A stretch of 38,059 bases of DNA from an uncultured Gammaproteobacteria bacterium (GCA_945612235.1 CALZAE010000015.1:1-38059), one strand, 5' to 3'; counted from the stretch's first letter, positions 15,838 to 25,105 are shown. The notes: generated from the letters alone by a model not told the origin. Program-made: numbers and translations.

Positions 15838-16314
15838 TCAGTCTTTTAAGGCTTTGTAACGCTCGCTTAACTCAGCACGAATAGCGCGACGTTGTTGGGC
15901 ATTAGCAAAGCGTCTGATTTCATCTTCAGTGCTGGGCGTTAGTTTTGGTACTTCGACAGTTTTACCGTTGCCGTCAATAGCCACCATAGTGAAAAAGCAG
16001 CTGTTGGTGTGGCGTACTAGTTTTTCATGAATATTTTCAGTGATAACTTTAATGCCTACTTCCAGTGATGTGCGGCCGGTGTAGTTGACTGATGCTAAAA
16101 AAGTGACCAACTCGCCCACATGAATAGGCTGGCGAAAGGTGACTTGATCCACGGATAGCGTGACGACATAGCAGCCCGCAAAACGGCTGGCACAGGCATA
16201 GGCCACTTCATCTAAGTATTTCAGCAAAGTACCACCGTGCACGTTACCCGAAAAGTTCGCTTTATCTGGGGTCATTAAAACGGTCATGCTCAGTGTTGAG
16301 GATCCAGCTATCAT
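15838..16314 (-). CDS. Acyl-CoA thioesterase, hotdog fold (YciA/BFIT type)
   Basis: 158 residues. Hotdog-fold hydrolase acting on acyl-CoA thioesters in the cytosol. The active-site segment is NVHGGTLLKYLDEVAYACASRF, with Asn24, His26 and Asp35 in the family positions; VDQVTFRQPIHVGELVTFLASV follows. A charged C-terminal helix (STEDEIRRFANAQQRRAIRAELSERY) is common in this group. The start at 16314 has only a weak purine-rich stretch ahead of it. The exact chain-length preference cannot be read from the sequence. It is convergent with sutA. Confidence 0.9.
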   Translation of the reverse strand: MIAGSSTLSMTVLMTPDKANFSGNVHGGTLLKYLDEVAYACASRFAGCYVVTLSVDQVTFRQPIHVGELVTFLASVNYTGRTSLEVGIKVITENIHEKLVRHTNSCFFTMVAIDGNGKTVEVPKLTPSTEDEIRRFANAQQRRAIRAELSERYKALKD

Positions 16315-16390
16315 AATGTTCTCTTATTCTTGTGTAGGTCGCGTTAAGTAAGTCAGAGTAAAAAGCAATGCTACTTTACTCTGATGTCAG

Positions 16391-16801
16391 TCAGCTTTCC
16401 AGCCACACGTCCCGCACCCAGTGCCAAACGCTTTCCCAAGTTTCATCTTGCATTTCTTGAGTGTCGCTATCCCACGCAAAGACTTCACCTTCTTCATCAT
16501 CGACCACGTAATAGATTGGCGCGTCATAACACAGCGGTATCAGATTGCGCTCTAAGCCTAGATCCCATGCTGTGGAGGTCACTTCCGGTAAATAGGTGTG
16601 CGAGTGTGGGTCACTGGCCGTGACTGGCTCTAAGCGGCCATAGACCACGTCACTGACGGTGAGTAAGAACTCACGCAAAGCAAAGGGCAAATGGATCAGA
16701 ATTTGTTCTTGGATTTCAACAAGGCACTCTTCGTCAGGTAATTCTAGCGCTACCGGAACAGGCTCGTTGCGCTCACGCAGTTCATCAATAACTTCTTCCA
16801 C
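16391..16801 (-). CDS. SMI1/KNR4 family protein
   Basis: 136 residues from a GTG start, the only sensible start in frame. The SMI1/KNR4 pattern is clear: LPDEECLVEIQEQILIHLPFALREFLLTVSDVVYGRLEPVT, then HSYLPEV-type HTYLPEV, IPLCYDAPIYYVVDDEEGEVFAWD and a Trp-rich end (ESVWHWVRDVWLES). The protein is strongly acidic. Family members include immunity proteins of contact-dependent toxins, but many are housekeeping proteins of unknown role, and no toxin gene is near. Thus I make no functional claim. A 76-bp gap separates it from the upstream side of the thioesterase gene. Confidence 0.82.
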   Translation of the reverse strand: MEEVIDELRERNEPVPVALELPDEECLVEIQEQILIHLPFALREFLLTVSDVVYGRLEPVTASDPHSHTYLPEVTSTAWDLGLERNLIPLCYDAPIYYVVDDEEGEVFAWDSDTQEMQDETWESVWHWVRDVWLES

Positions 16802-16839
16802 GGTGTTTTACTCTCGTTATGACATGGCGTATTAAACAA

Positions 16840-16873
16840 CTAAAGCGGCGCCGTAGATCGGTCGCCGCTTTAG
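16840..16873 (-). terminator. Terminator-like hairpin after the Tim44-domain gene
   Basis: Perfect 11-bp stem CTAAAGCGGCG (16840-16850) with CGCCGCTTTAG (16863-16873) and a 12-nt loop. On the minus strand it starts 17 bp after the Tim44-gene stop and is followed by a T-rich tract interrupted by G. Confidence 0.65.
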
Positions 16874-16890
16874 AGTGCACTCAAAGAATA

Positions 16891-17733
16891 TTAAGCGTTT
16901 TGACGAATACCAGCGATCAACCAAGGCTGGTTTTCACCGTTAGCACGCTCCATACGCCAGCTTTCGCTGAACGCCTCACCTTGATCAAAGCGTGAGGTTT
17001 TTGCCACACCATGGAAAGTAATAGTGGCAACTGTGATGGCACTTTCTTCTTCAACGCTATCAAGTTCAACGCTCAGATCATCAATGTAAGTGGACTGCAT
17101 ACCATCGCCTAAGCTTGCGCGCTCCTCAGTGAGGAATTTCAGTAGCTCAGGTGTCACAAACTCAGAAATCTGCTCCATCTCATTGGCATCCCAATGCTGT
17201 TGCAGGGAGTTGAAATGGCCTTCAGCAGCTTGCAAGAAGCTGCTTTCATTAAACCATGCGGGTGCGCTAATCACGGGCTTGTTAATGGTCGCAACTGGTG
17301 CTGAGCCACCGAAAATGTTTTGCGCAGGGGTATGCGCTTCGCGTTGCATGGCTGGACCACCGGCAGTGGCAGCTTGTGGCATTTGACGGCGACGACTGGC
17401 AATAAATTTAAAGATGACAAAGGCAATCAGGCCAAAAATCAGCATGTCCATGATTTGTAAGCCTTCAAAACCGCCACCCATAAACAAAGAGGCTAATAAA
17501 CCACCCGCGGCTAAACCCATCAGCATCCCGCCGATGCCACCGAAAGCAGGCTTAGCACCTGCGGCTGGCGCTGCTTTAGCGGGTGCTGCTGGTTTTTGTT
17601 GCTGCTGTTGCGCAGCGGGGCGTTGCTTCATGCCACCAAAGGATTTACCACCGCCAAAGCGGCGTGCTTCCGCATCTAGGCTGAAACTAAAGCTTAAAAA
17701 CAGCGCTAAGGCTATTGTGAGAAAACGTTGCAT
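16891..17733 (-). CDS. Tim44-like domain membrane protein
   Basis: 280 residues, AAAGGT ahead of the ATG. A signal peptide or anchor comes first (MQRFLTIALALFLSFSFSLDAEA), then a low-complexity Gly/Gln/Ala/Pro segment (about 25-65). Two hydrophobic stretches follow: GGIGGMLMGLAAGGLLASLFMGGG and MDMLIFGLIAFVIFKFIASRRR (to about 115). The last about 120 residues form the Tim44-like domain (SSFLQAAEGHFNSLQQHWDANEMEQISEFVTPELLKFL). In mitochondria the domain joins the import motor to the membrane. In bacteria the role is not settled. dctP-like and uvrD genes lie upstream on the same strand, across a hairpin. Confidence 0.88.
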   Translation of the reverse strand: MQRFLTIALALFLSFSFSLDAEARRFGGGKSFGGMKQRPAAQQQQQKPAAPAKAAPAAGAKPAFGGIGGMLMGLAAGGLLASLFMGGGFEGLQIMDMLIFGLIAFVIFKFIASRRRQMPQAATAGGPAMQREAHTPAQNIFGGSAPVATINKPVISAPAWFNESSFLQAAEGHFNSLQQHWDANEMEQISEFVTPELLKFLTEERASLGDGMQSTYIDDLSVELDSVEEESAITVATITFHGVAKTSRFDQGEAFSESWRMERANGENQPWLIAGIRQNA

Positions 17734-17762
17734 AAGTGACCTTTTATTATCAGGTTAATTTA

Positions 17763-17793
17763 AGCAGTCGGCTGAGTAGTGCAGCCGACTGCT
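17763..17793 (-). terminator. Terminator-like hairpin after the TRAP solute-binding gene
   Basis: Perfect 12-bp stem AGCAGTCGGCTG (17763-17774) with CAGCCGACTGCT (17782-17793) and a 7-nt loop, 35 bp past the stop on the minus strand. Only an AT-rich tract follows, not a T-run. Confidence 0.65.
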
Positions 17794-17828
17794 ATAAAGA
17801 TGTCAGTCAGTAAACTATAGGTTTGTGC

Positions 17829-18926
17829 TTAATCGCGCCAGTTATACAGTTCTTTTTCTGAAATTTCGTGCATCAAAGTGATTTGCTTTTGGAATGCTTG
17901 CATCGAATCCCAAATACGGCGATTGAGATCACTTTTGCTGGCTAAGTCTTCTAGCACCTTGGCTGATTCAACTTGCATTGCGTTCAGTACTTCATTAGGG
18001 AAGCGGCGCAACTGCACATCCGCATCTTTTAATTCAGCTAAAGCACGGGCGTTGTTCCAAGTGTAATCGTCGAGCATGTCGGCATTACCAGCACGAATAG
18101 CTTCAGTGACAATAGCTTGCAAGTCAGCTGGTAAGCTGTTCCATGCTTCTTGGTTAATAATCAGCTCCAGTACCGCCTGCGGTTCTTGCCAGCCTGGGTA
18201 GTAATAGTATTTCGCCGCTTTATGCAGACCAAAGGCTAGGTCGTTATATGGGTTGACCCAGTCTGAGGCATCAATAGCGTTAGTCTGCAGTGCAGTAAAT
18301 ACTTCGCTACCCGGCAAATTCACTGTGGTGGCGCCTAAGCGATCCAGTACTTCGCCGCCCAGACCCGGCATACGAATTTTTAGACCTTTAATATCGTCTA
18401 AAGAGTTAATTTCTTTGTTAAACCAACCGCCCATTTGCATACCAGAGTTACCAATGGCAAAGGGCTTCACGCCAAAGGGTGCGTAGGCTTCTTCCCACAG
18501 CTTTAAGCCGTCGCCTTTATGTAACCAAGCGTTCATCTCAATGGCGGATAAACCAAAAGGCACTGAAGTAAAGAATTGTGCGGTATCGGTTTTACCTTTC
18601 CAGTAATAGGCAGCGCCATGGCCCATTTGTGCCGTGCCACGTGATACCGCATCAAAGATCTCCAGCGGCGGCACCAGTTCACCACCGGCGTAGACCTTAA
18701 TGGTGATGCGACCGTCAGTCATACTGTTAATGCGCTCAGCGACACGTTCAGCAGATGTCCCTAGACCTGGATAGTTTTTTGGCCAAGCGGTGACCATTTT
18801 CCAGTTAAAGCTTTGTTGCGGGGCTGCGCTGGCTTGCGTGTTGTCAGCAGCGTCTTCTTTACAACCCACAAGCGCTAAACACGCGGTGACTAAAGCAGCA
18901 AAAGCAAAACTGTGGCGGCGTTTCAT
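17829..18926 (-). CDS. TRAP transporter solute-binding lipoprotein (DctP family, TakP-like)
   Basis: 365 residues; AAAGGAG ahead of the ATG. The N-terminus has a lipobox (ACLALVGC, Cys22), so the protein is probably tethered to a membrane in the periplasm. The DctP fold is clear: FNWKMVTAWPKNYPGLGTSAERVAERI, MQMGGWFNKEINSLDDIKGLKIRMPGLGGEVL and NAIDASDWVNPYNDLAFGL. The GGWFNKEI and IRMPG segments resemble alpha-keto-acid-binding TakP proteins, but the ligand is inferred only. A TRAP transporter needs DctQ and DctM membrane subunits, and neither is next to it: uvrD is 39 bp upstream and a terminator follows. Confidence 0.9.
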   Translation of the reverse strand: MKRRHSFAFAALVTACLALVGCKEDAADNTQASAAPQQSFNWKMVTAWPKNYPGLGTSAERVAERINSMTDGRITIKVYAGGELVPPLEIFDAVSRGTAQMGHGAAYYWKGKTDTAQFFTSVPFGLSAIEMNAWLHKGDGLKLWEEAYAPFGVKPFAIGNSGMQMGGWFNKEINSLDDIKGLKIRMPGLGGEVLDRLGATTVNLPGSEVFTALQTNAIDASDWVNPYNDLAFGLHKAAKYYYYPGWQEPQAVLELIINQEAWNSLPADLQAIVTEAIRAGNADMLDDYTWNNARALAELKDADVQLRRFPNEVLNAMQVESAKVLEDLASKSDLNRRIWDSMQAFQKQITLMHEISEKELYNWRD

Positions 18927-18965
18927 ATACGCTCCTTTATAAGTGTGAATACAAAAAATCGGGGT

Positions 18966-21158
18966 TTAGAGTGGCTGCAATTTGGCGTAGGCCACCATCA
19001 ACCATTTCATACCGTCGTTAACAAAGTTAACTTGCACACGTGCTTGGGCACCCGCGCCTTCAAAATTGAGAATCACGCCCTCGCCAAACACCGCATGCTC
19101 AACCAATTGCCCCAGTTTAAATTCAGTTTCAGGGATATCGGTACCGGTAAACATACTGCTCGATTGCACTTGATGCTGATTGTGGTAAGGGCGGCTGACA
19201 CTGTTATTCATCCGCACTTCCTGCAAAAATTCTGCAGGAATTTCGCGCACGAAACGTGAGACCTTGTTGTAGGTTTCAGTACCGTAGAGACGGCGGGTTT
19301 CTGCGCAGGTGATATACAGTTGGCGCATAGCACGGGTAATACCCACATAGGCTAAGCGGCGCTCTTCCTCTAAACGGCCTGGTTCTTCTAGGCTCATTTT
19401 ATGCGGGAATAAACCTTCTTCCATGCCGGCAATAAATACGATAGGGAATTCCAAGCCTTTGGCGCTGTGCAAGGTCATCAACTGCACGGCTTCAGTAAAC
19501 TCATCGGCTTGAGTATCGCCGGCTTCGAGTACTGCGTGGTCTAAGAAAGCCACTAAGTCAGAAACGTCTTCTTCAATCTCATCACTTTGCTTAAAGGTGC
19601 GCGCGGCGCTGACCAACTCTTCTAAGTTTTCGATGCGTGCTTGGCCTTTCTCGCCTTTTTCTTCTTTGTGATAGGTAATCAAGCCCGACTGCTCAATCAC
19701 GATTTGCGCCATGGCATGCAGTTCGCAATCGCGGGTCTGAATTTCCAGTTGCTCAATTAAATCCATAAAGGTTTGCAAAGCATTGCTGGCACGACCGGGT
19801 AGGGCTTTTTGCTCCACCAGAATCTTCATCGCTTGCCACAGCGACACATCATGTTCGCGGGCCGCAAGACGCACGGTTTCGATGGTTTTCTCACCGATGC
19901 CGCGGGTTGGTACATTAATCACCCGCTCAATCGCGCCATCATCGTGACGGCTACGTAATAAGCGTAAGTAGGCCAGCGCATTTTTAATTTCTAAACGCTC
20001 AAAGAAGCGTTGGCCGCCATAAATACGGTAAGGCACGGCCGCGCGGAGTAAGGCTTCTTCTAATACACGTGATTGCGCGTTAGAGCGGTAAAGAATAGCA
20101 ATCTGATCGCGATTCACCTCGCCTTTGCGTAAGGCTTGCTCAATGCACTCAACGATATAACGCGCTTCATCGTGCTCGTTATAGGCGCTATAAAAGTTAA
20201 TCAGCTCGCCAGCGTCGTCTTCAGTCCACAGCTCTTTACCCAGACGCCCTTGGTTGTTATCAATCAAGGCGTTGGCGGCTTTGAGGATGTTGGCGGTGGA
20301 GCGGTAGTTTTGCTCCAAGCGAATGCTTTGTGTCTTGACGAAATCGGTGGAGAACTGCTGAATATTCTCAATCTTCGCGCCACGCCAGCCGTAAATGGAT
20401 TGGTCATCATCTCCGACCACCATCAGGCTTTTGCCGCCTTGAGCGAGTAAGCGTAACCATGCGTATTGCACGGCGTTGGTGTCTTGGAATTCGTCGACCA
20501 AAATATGCTGGAAGCGGTTTTGATAATGCTGCAGTAAGCCTGGGTTGTTGCGCCATAAATCTAAGGCACGTAATAACAGCTCAGCAAAATCAATGGCACC
20601 GGCACGCGCGCAGGCGGCCTCATAAGCACTGTAAATTTGTAGCATGGTGCCTAAAAATAAATCACCACCGGCTTGAATATGCTCAGGGCGCAGGCCTTCG
20701 TCTTTTTGCCCGTTAATAAACCACTGCGCTTGACGCACCGGCCAGCGTTTTTCATCCAATGCCAACTCACGCATCACGCGCTTGAGCAGGCGCAGCTGAT
20801 CATCGCTATCGAGAATACTAAAGCCTTCAGCTAAGCCTGCTTCTTGCCAGTGCGCGCGTAGTAAACGGTGGGCTAAGCCGTGGAAAGTACCCACCCACAT
20901 GCCAGCTGGATTAAGACCGAGCAGCTCTTCAATGCGCACACGCATTTCTGCGGCGGCTTTATTGGTAAAGGTCACCGAGAGAATACTGTGTGGCGAGGCG
21001 TTTTCTACCTGAATCAGCCAAGCAATGCGGTGCACCAGCACCCGCGTCTTACCTGAGCCGGCACCGGCCAGGACACGTTGTTGACCAAGGGGCGCAGCAA
21101 CAGCTTCACGCTGGGCTTCGTTGAGGGTGTTTAATAAAAGTGAGATATCATCATGCAT
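18966..21158 (-). CDS. uvrD: DNA helicase II UvrD
   Basis: 730-residue superfamily 1A 3'-5' helicase of nucleotide excision and mismatch repair. Walker A AGAGSGKT is at 31-38, the SVTFTNKAAAEMR motif Ia near 61-73, DEFQD at 222-226, GDDDQSIYGWRGA after it, and LMTLHSAKGLEFPIVFI plus RLAYVGITRAMRQLYI in the second half. The last about 60 residues form the UvrD-type C-terminal Tudor-like domain (GQLVEHAVFGEGVILNFEG), which binds RNA polymerase in E. coli. The length fits UvrD (about 720-730) better than Rep. It is the first gene of a minus unit that continues with the TRAP gene and is divergent from the GGDEF/EAL gene. Confidence 0.96.
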   Translation of the reverse strand: MHDDISLLLNTLNEAQREAVAAPLGQQRVLAGAGSGKTRVLVHRIAWLIQVENASPHSILSVTFTNKAAAEMRVRIEELLGLNPAGMWVGTFHGLAHRLLRAHWQEAGLAEGFSILDSDDQLRLLKRVMRELALDEKRWPVRQAQWFINGQKDEGLRPEHIQAGGDLFLGTMLQIYSAYEAACARAGAIDFAELLLRALDLWRNNPGLLQHYQNRFQHILVDEFQDTNAVQYAWLRLLAQGGKSLMVVGDDDQSIYGWRGAKIENIQQFSTDFVKTQSIRLEQNYRSTANILKAANALIDNNQGRLGKELWTEDDAGELINFYSAYNEHDEARYIVECIEQALRKGEVNRDQIAILYRSNAQSRVLEEALLRAAVPYRIYGGQRFFERLEIKNALAYLRLLRSRHDDGAIERVINVPTRGIGEKTIETVRLAAREHDVSLWQAMKILVEQKALPGRASNALQTFMDLIEQLEIQTRDCELHAMAQIVIEQSGLITYHKEEKGEKGQARIENLEELVSAARTFKQSDEIEEDVSDLVAFLDHAVLEAGDTQADEFTEAVQLMTLHSAKGLEFPIVFIAGMEEGLFPHKMSLEEPGRLEEERRLAYVGITRAMRQLYITCAETRRLYGTETYNKVSRFVREIPAEFLQEVRMNNSVSRPYHNQHQVQSSSMFTGTDIPETEFKLGQLVEHAVFGEGVILNFEGAGAQARVQVNFVNDGMKWLMVAYAKLQPL

Positions 21159-21416
21159 CGGAGTATTCTAGTGGGCGCGCAAGGTAAGGGCAAACACAAT
21201 ACAGGCTATATAGTGTGCTACTTTGCGTTAGTCTGTAGGTGCTGACGGGAGTTAGCTGATATTTTTGTATTTTAGACTTGTTAATTAAGACTCAATACCA
21301 TTAATGTTGACAATAAAACATAGCACACATGGCCTGCAGCAAAAAAAGGAGCTAGATTGGGTCATTAAGGCTAATCAATGTATGCTCAAGGTTGCCAGTA
21401 TCCCTCATGAAAAATA

Positions 21417-23702
21417 ATGCAGCTCACGTTGATGAGTAAAAATATGCAACACGGCAGTGACAGCTCCAAGGCACTACGCCAATTAAATACAGAACTAACC
21501 AAAGAAATTGCTCATCGGCAAGCGGCTGAACAACAATTGTTATCCGCTCAGGCGGCTTTGGAGCTTTGTGTTAGTGAGCGTACTTTAGAGCTGGAAGAGG
21601 CTTTGCAGGCGTTGCAAAAAAGCCAAGAGCGCTTAGAGCTGGCTTTGGATGCAAGTCAGTTATCACTGTGGGACTGGAATTTAGTCAGCGATGAAATTCA
21701 CCATACGCGTACTGAAGCTATTTTTGGCTTAGAAGATCATCAAGTACGGGGTGTCTTAACCGATTTACGACCCTTGCTGCATCCGGATGATTTGCATGTT
21801 TTGCGAACTGCGATGATTGAGCATATGAAGCAGCACACCGATGCTTATATTGTTGAATATCGGATTAAGCATGCCGATGGGCATTGGGTTTGGATTGAAG
21901 ACCGTGGTCGAGCTATGGAGCGTGATGCCAACGGTCGCGTACTGCGCATGCTTGGTACGCGTCGTGATATCTCAAAGCGCAAGCAAGGTGATGAAGAGCT
22001 GCGACTAGCATCCAGTGTGTTTGATGCCGGCAGTGAAAGCATTGTTATTTTAGATCCTTATTACACTGTATTAGCTGTCAATCAGGCTTTTATCACAGTC
22101 ACGGGCTTTAGCCGTGATGAAGTTGTTGGTCATACCATTGATTTTACACGTTTGCCTGAAGCTTTAGGCGTTCAATACCAGCATGTGCGCGCCAGTATTG
22201 AACGCGATGGTAGTTGGCAGGGTGAAACTTTAGGTTTGCGTAAAAACGGTAAAGTTTATCCACAAAATTTACGCATTCATGTGGTGTGTAATAAAAAAGG
22301 CGCACGCACACATATAGTCGGGTTTTTTACTGACCTGACTGTGCGTCGCCAAGCTGAAGAGCGTCTTAATTACCTCACTCAATATGATGATTTGACCGGT
22401 TTAGCGAATCGAGCACTGTTTCATAAGCGTTTGCAGCAGGCCGTGGAGCGTGCGCGGCAGTCCGGTGATCGCGTGGTGTTAATGCATGTGGATTTGGATC
22501 GTTTTAAAATTCTAAACGACAGTTTAGGCGTTGAGGTTGCTGATGAAATATTGCACACCATGAGTCAACGTTTAATGCAGTTATTACCCGAAGCTAATAC
22601 TGTAGCGCGACTTGGTGGTGATGAGTTTGCAATGATTTTAGATGGTGCATTGTCGCGCTCTGAATTAAGCGACTTAGCAGCCTCAGTGTTAGCTTGTATT
22701 CGGGTGCCCGTTGCGGTTGCAGTCGGTGGTAATAAGCTGGTGATCAGCGCATCTATGGGTGTGAGTGTCCTGCCGGCCAATGCCCAAGAACCGGTGGCGT
22801 TAATCAGCCAAGCCAATCTTGCCATGCAGCATGCTAAGCATTTGGGCGGCGATAATGTACAGTTTTATACCAATCAGATTCAAACCTTTACCCTAGAACG
22901 TTTAGAGCTCGAGCAAGCCTTACGCCGTGCTATTGAAGAAGGGCAATTAGAAGCTTATTACCAGCCTAAGTTAACCTTACCTGACGGTGTGGTACGTTCT
23001 GCAGAAGCTTTGGTGCGCTGGAATCATCCGCAGCGGGGCTTGTTGGCTTCAGGGCAATTTATTGAACTGGCAGAAGAGGCAGGTTTAGTTACCGCAATCA
23101 GTGAGCAAGTGCTCGAGCAAGCCTGTCAGCAAGCTTATATTTGGTTACAGCAAGGCATGCCTATACGTATGGCAGTGAACGTCTCTGTCAGCCATGTGCG
23201 CCAAGGTAATTTGGTGCCGTTGGTGAAAAGAGTCTTAGAGCGTACAGGTTTACCGGCTCAGTTATTGGAGTTGGAATTGACCGAAAGCCAGATGCTAGAA
23301 AATACTCAAGGCACTATTGCGGTTTTTAAAGAGTTAAGAGCTTTGGGTGTGTCTTTAGCCATTGATGATTTTGGTACTGGGTATTCATCGCTGAGTTATC
23401 TCAAGCGTTTCCCAGCCACAAGTTTAAAAATTGATCAGAGTTTTATTCGTGATGTGATGCATAACGATGAAGATGCTGCAATTACTAAAGCCATTATTGC
23501 GATGGCCCACAGCTTAAATCTATTGGTGGTGGCCGAAGGTGTGGAGACGCAAGCACAAATGGACTTCTTAAAAGCCCATTCGTGTAATGAGATTCAGGGT
23601 TATCTGATATCTAAACCTATCTCGGCGCAGGCGTTGACTGAGTTTATGCTTGAGCGTCAGTCTGTGGTTGAAGTCTTAGACGGGGAGACCGCTAAGACTT
23701 AA
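21417..23702 (+). CDS. PAS-PAS-GGDEF-EAL cyclic-di-GMP signalling protein
   Basis: 761 residues; no good Shine-Dalgarno, and an ATG at 21432 would also do. It opens with a coiled coil (about 20-75), so it seems cytosolic. PAS 1 lies at about 72-190 and PAS 2 at about 195-310. GGDEF is at 321-480, with the motif GGDEF intact at 400-404 but no RxxD inhibitory site ahead of it and GVEVADEIL instead of the usual GHxxGD. EAL lies at 495-745, with Glu530-Ala-Leu, the DDFGTGYSSLSYLK loop and KIDQSFI all present, so phosphodiesterase activity is likely. It is divergent from uvrD and convergent with the U32 gene (14 bp). A similar protein sits beside uvrD in P. aeruginosa (recalled). Confidence 0.93.
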   Translation: MQLTLMSKNMQHGSDSSKALRQLNTELTKEIAHRQAAEQQLLSAQAALELCVSERTLELEEALQALQKSQERLELALDASQLSLWDWNLVSDEIHHTRTEAIFGLEDHQVRGVLTDLRPLLHPDDLHVLRTAMIEHMKQHTDAYIVEYRIKHADGHWVWIEDRGRAMERDANGRVLRMLGTRRDISKRKQGDEELRLASSVFDAGSESIVILDPYYTVLAVNQAFITVTGFSRDEVVGHTIDFTRLPEALGVQYQHVRASIERDGSWQGETLGLRKNGKVYPQNLRIHVVCNKKGARTHIVGFFTDLTVRRQAEERLNYLTQYDDLTGLANRALFHKRLQQAVERARQSGDRVVLMHVDLDRFKILNDSLGVEVADEILHTMSQRLMQLLPEANTVARLGGDEFAMILDGALSRSELSDLAASVLACIRVPVAVAVGGNKLVISASMGVSVLPANAQEPVALISQANLAMQHAKHLGGDNVQFYTNQIQTFTLERLELEQALRRAIEEGQLEAYYQPKLTLPDGVVRSAEALVRWNHPQRGLLASGQFIELAEEAGLVTAISEQVLEQACQQAYIWLQQGMPIRMAVNVSVSHVRQGNLVPLVKRVLERTGLPAQLLELELTESQMLENTQGTIAVFKELRALGVSLAIDDFGTGYSSLSYLKRFPATSLKIDQSFIRDVMHNDEDAAITKAIIAMAHSLNLLVVAEGVETQAQMDFLKAHSCNEIQGYLISKPISAQALTEFMLERQSVVEVLDGETAKT

Positions 23703-23716
23703 CACTGTAGCTATTA

Positions 23717-25105
23717 CTAGGCGCCGCGTGTATTGCCGCTGGTTAGATTACGCATCAGTAAGGCGTATTCTAGATCTACATTTTCCGGAATCGGAATAAA
23801 CAAGACGTGACCATTACCTGGAGCATCATCACGGCTTTTGCCTTTTTGATCTTCGATGTATTTCAAATCAAAAGTGATATTGCCTTGGGGTGTCATCAGC
23901 TCAATTGAGTCGCCGACGGCAAAACGGTTCTTGACGATCACTTCAGCTAAATCACCACGACGTACACCGGTCATTTCACCAACAAACTGCTGGCGCTCAG
24001 AAATCGAATAGCCATATTCGTAGTTCTGGTACTCATCGTGCACATGGCGACGTAAGAAACCTTCGGTGTAGCCACGGTGCGCCAAGGATTCTAGGGTATC
24101 CATCAATGACTTATCAAAGGGGCGGCCAGCCACTGCATCATCAATCGCCTTGCGATAAACCTGCGCGGTACGCGCCACATAGTAATGCGACTTAGTCCGG
24201 CCTTCGATTTTTAATGAGTGTAAGCCCATCTGCGTCATGCGCTCCACGTGCTGTACGGCACGTAAATCTTTGGAGTTCATAATGTAAGTGCCGTGCTCAT
24301 CTTCCGAAACTGACATATATTCACCGGGACGACCGGCTTCTTCTAATAGGAAGACTTCATCGGTGGGCGCGCCAACCCCGAGGATAGGTTCAACTGCTTG
24401 CATCAGTGCTGGATCGGCATGTTGCACCACGGCAATCGGCTCATACTGATGCACGATATCGCCTAATTCGTTTTCTTTAGCTGGGTGAGTTTTATATTCC
24501 CAGCGGCACGCGTTAGTGCACGAACCTTGGTTTGGGTCACGCTTATTGATATAGCCAGATAGCAAGCAACGACCTGAGTAGGCCATGCATAAAGCACCGT
24601 GGACAAACACCTCAAGTTCCATTTCTGGTACTTCTTGACGAATCTGCTCGATTTCATCCAGCGATAGTTCACGGGATAAAATCGCACGGGTTAAACCTTG
24701 GCTGTGCCAAAACTTGACGCTGGCATAGTTGACTGCGTTGGCTTGCACCGAGAGATGAATATTCATCTCAGGGAAATGCTCACGCACCATCATGATCAGA
24801 CCTGGGTCCGACATAATCAGCGCATCAGGCCCCATGGCAACCACAGGCTCTAAATCTTTAATAAAGGTTTTGAGTTTGGCGTTATGCGGTGAAATATTCA
24901 CCACCACATAAAACTTTTTACCCAGCGCGTGGGCTTCATTGATACCAATAGCCAAGTTGGCATGGTCAAACTCATTATTACGTACGCGCAAGCTGTAGCG
25001 TGGCTGACCGGCATAAACCGCATCAGCGCCGTAAGCAAAAGCGTAGCGCATGTTTTTTAGTGTGCCAGCAGGCGACAACAGCTCGGGACGAAACGGGGTA
25101 GACAT
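23717..25105 (-). CDS. trhP: U32 family protein, TrhP (YegQ)-like tRNA hydroxylation protein
   Basis: 462 residues from the ATG at 25105; the frame upstream to 25135 lacks support. Classified as peptidase U32, but the E. coli homologue TrhP/YegQ is required for prephenate-dependent 5-hydroxyuridine formation at tRNA position 34. Landmarks are ELLSPAGTLKNMRYAFAYGADAVYAG at the N-terminus and the U32 signature EVFVHGALCMAYSGRCLLSG. Four clustered Cys (LC..GRC..SC..AC) probably hold an iron-sulfur cluster. SLKIEGRTKSHYYVARTAQVYRKAID follows, and a C-terminal beta domain (GDSIELMTPQG) ends the protein. E. coli TrhP is of similar length (about 453). RlhA is the main alternative but is longer. Confidence 0.88.
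   Translation of the reverse strand: MSTPFRPELLSPAGTLKNMRYAFAYGADAVYAGQPRYSLRVRNNEFDHANLAIGINEAHALGKKFYVVVNISPHNAKLKTFIKDLEPVVAMGPDALIMSDPGLIMMVREHFPEMNIHLSVQANAVNYASVKFWHSQGLTRAILSRELSLDEIEQIRQEVPEMELEVFVHGALCMAYSGRCLLSGYINKRDPNQGSCTNACRWEYKTHPAKENELGDIVHQYEPIAVVQHADPALMQAVEPILGVGAPTDEVFLLEEAGRPGEYMSVSEDEHGTYIMNSKDLRAVQHVERMTQMGLHSLKIEGRTKSHYYVARTAQVYRKAIDDAVAGRPFDKSLMDTLESLAHRGYTEGFLRRHVHDEYQNYEYGYSISERQQFVGEMTGVRRGDLAEVIVKNRFAVGDSIELMTPQGNITFDLKYIEDQKGKSRDDAPGNGHVLFIPIPENVDLEYALLMRNLTSGNTRGA

Noticed and set aside
21307-21312. TTGACA as a -35 box ahead of the GGDEF/EAL gene
   Set aside because: No acceptable -10 lies 16-18 bp downstream.
21407-21439. Ten-codon upstream open frame overlapping the GGDEF/EAL start
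   Set aside because: ATG to TAA in another frame, possibly a leader peptide, but there is no Shine-Dalgarno and no regulatory codon run.
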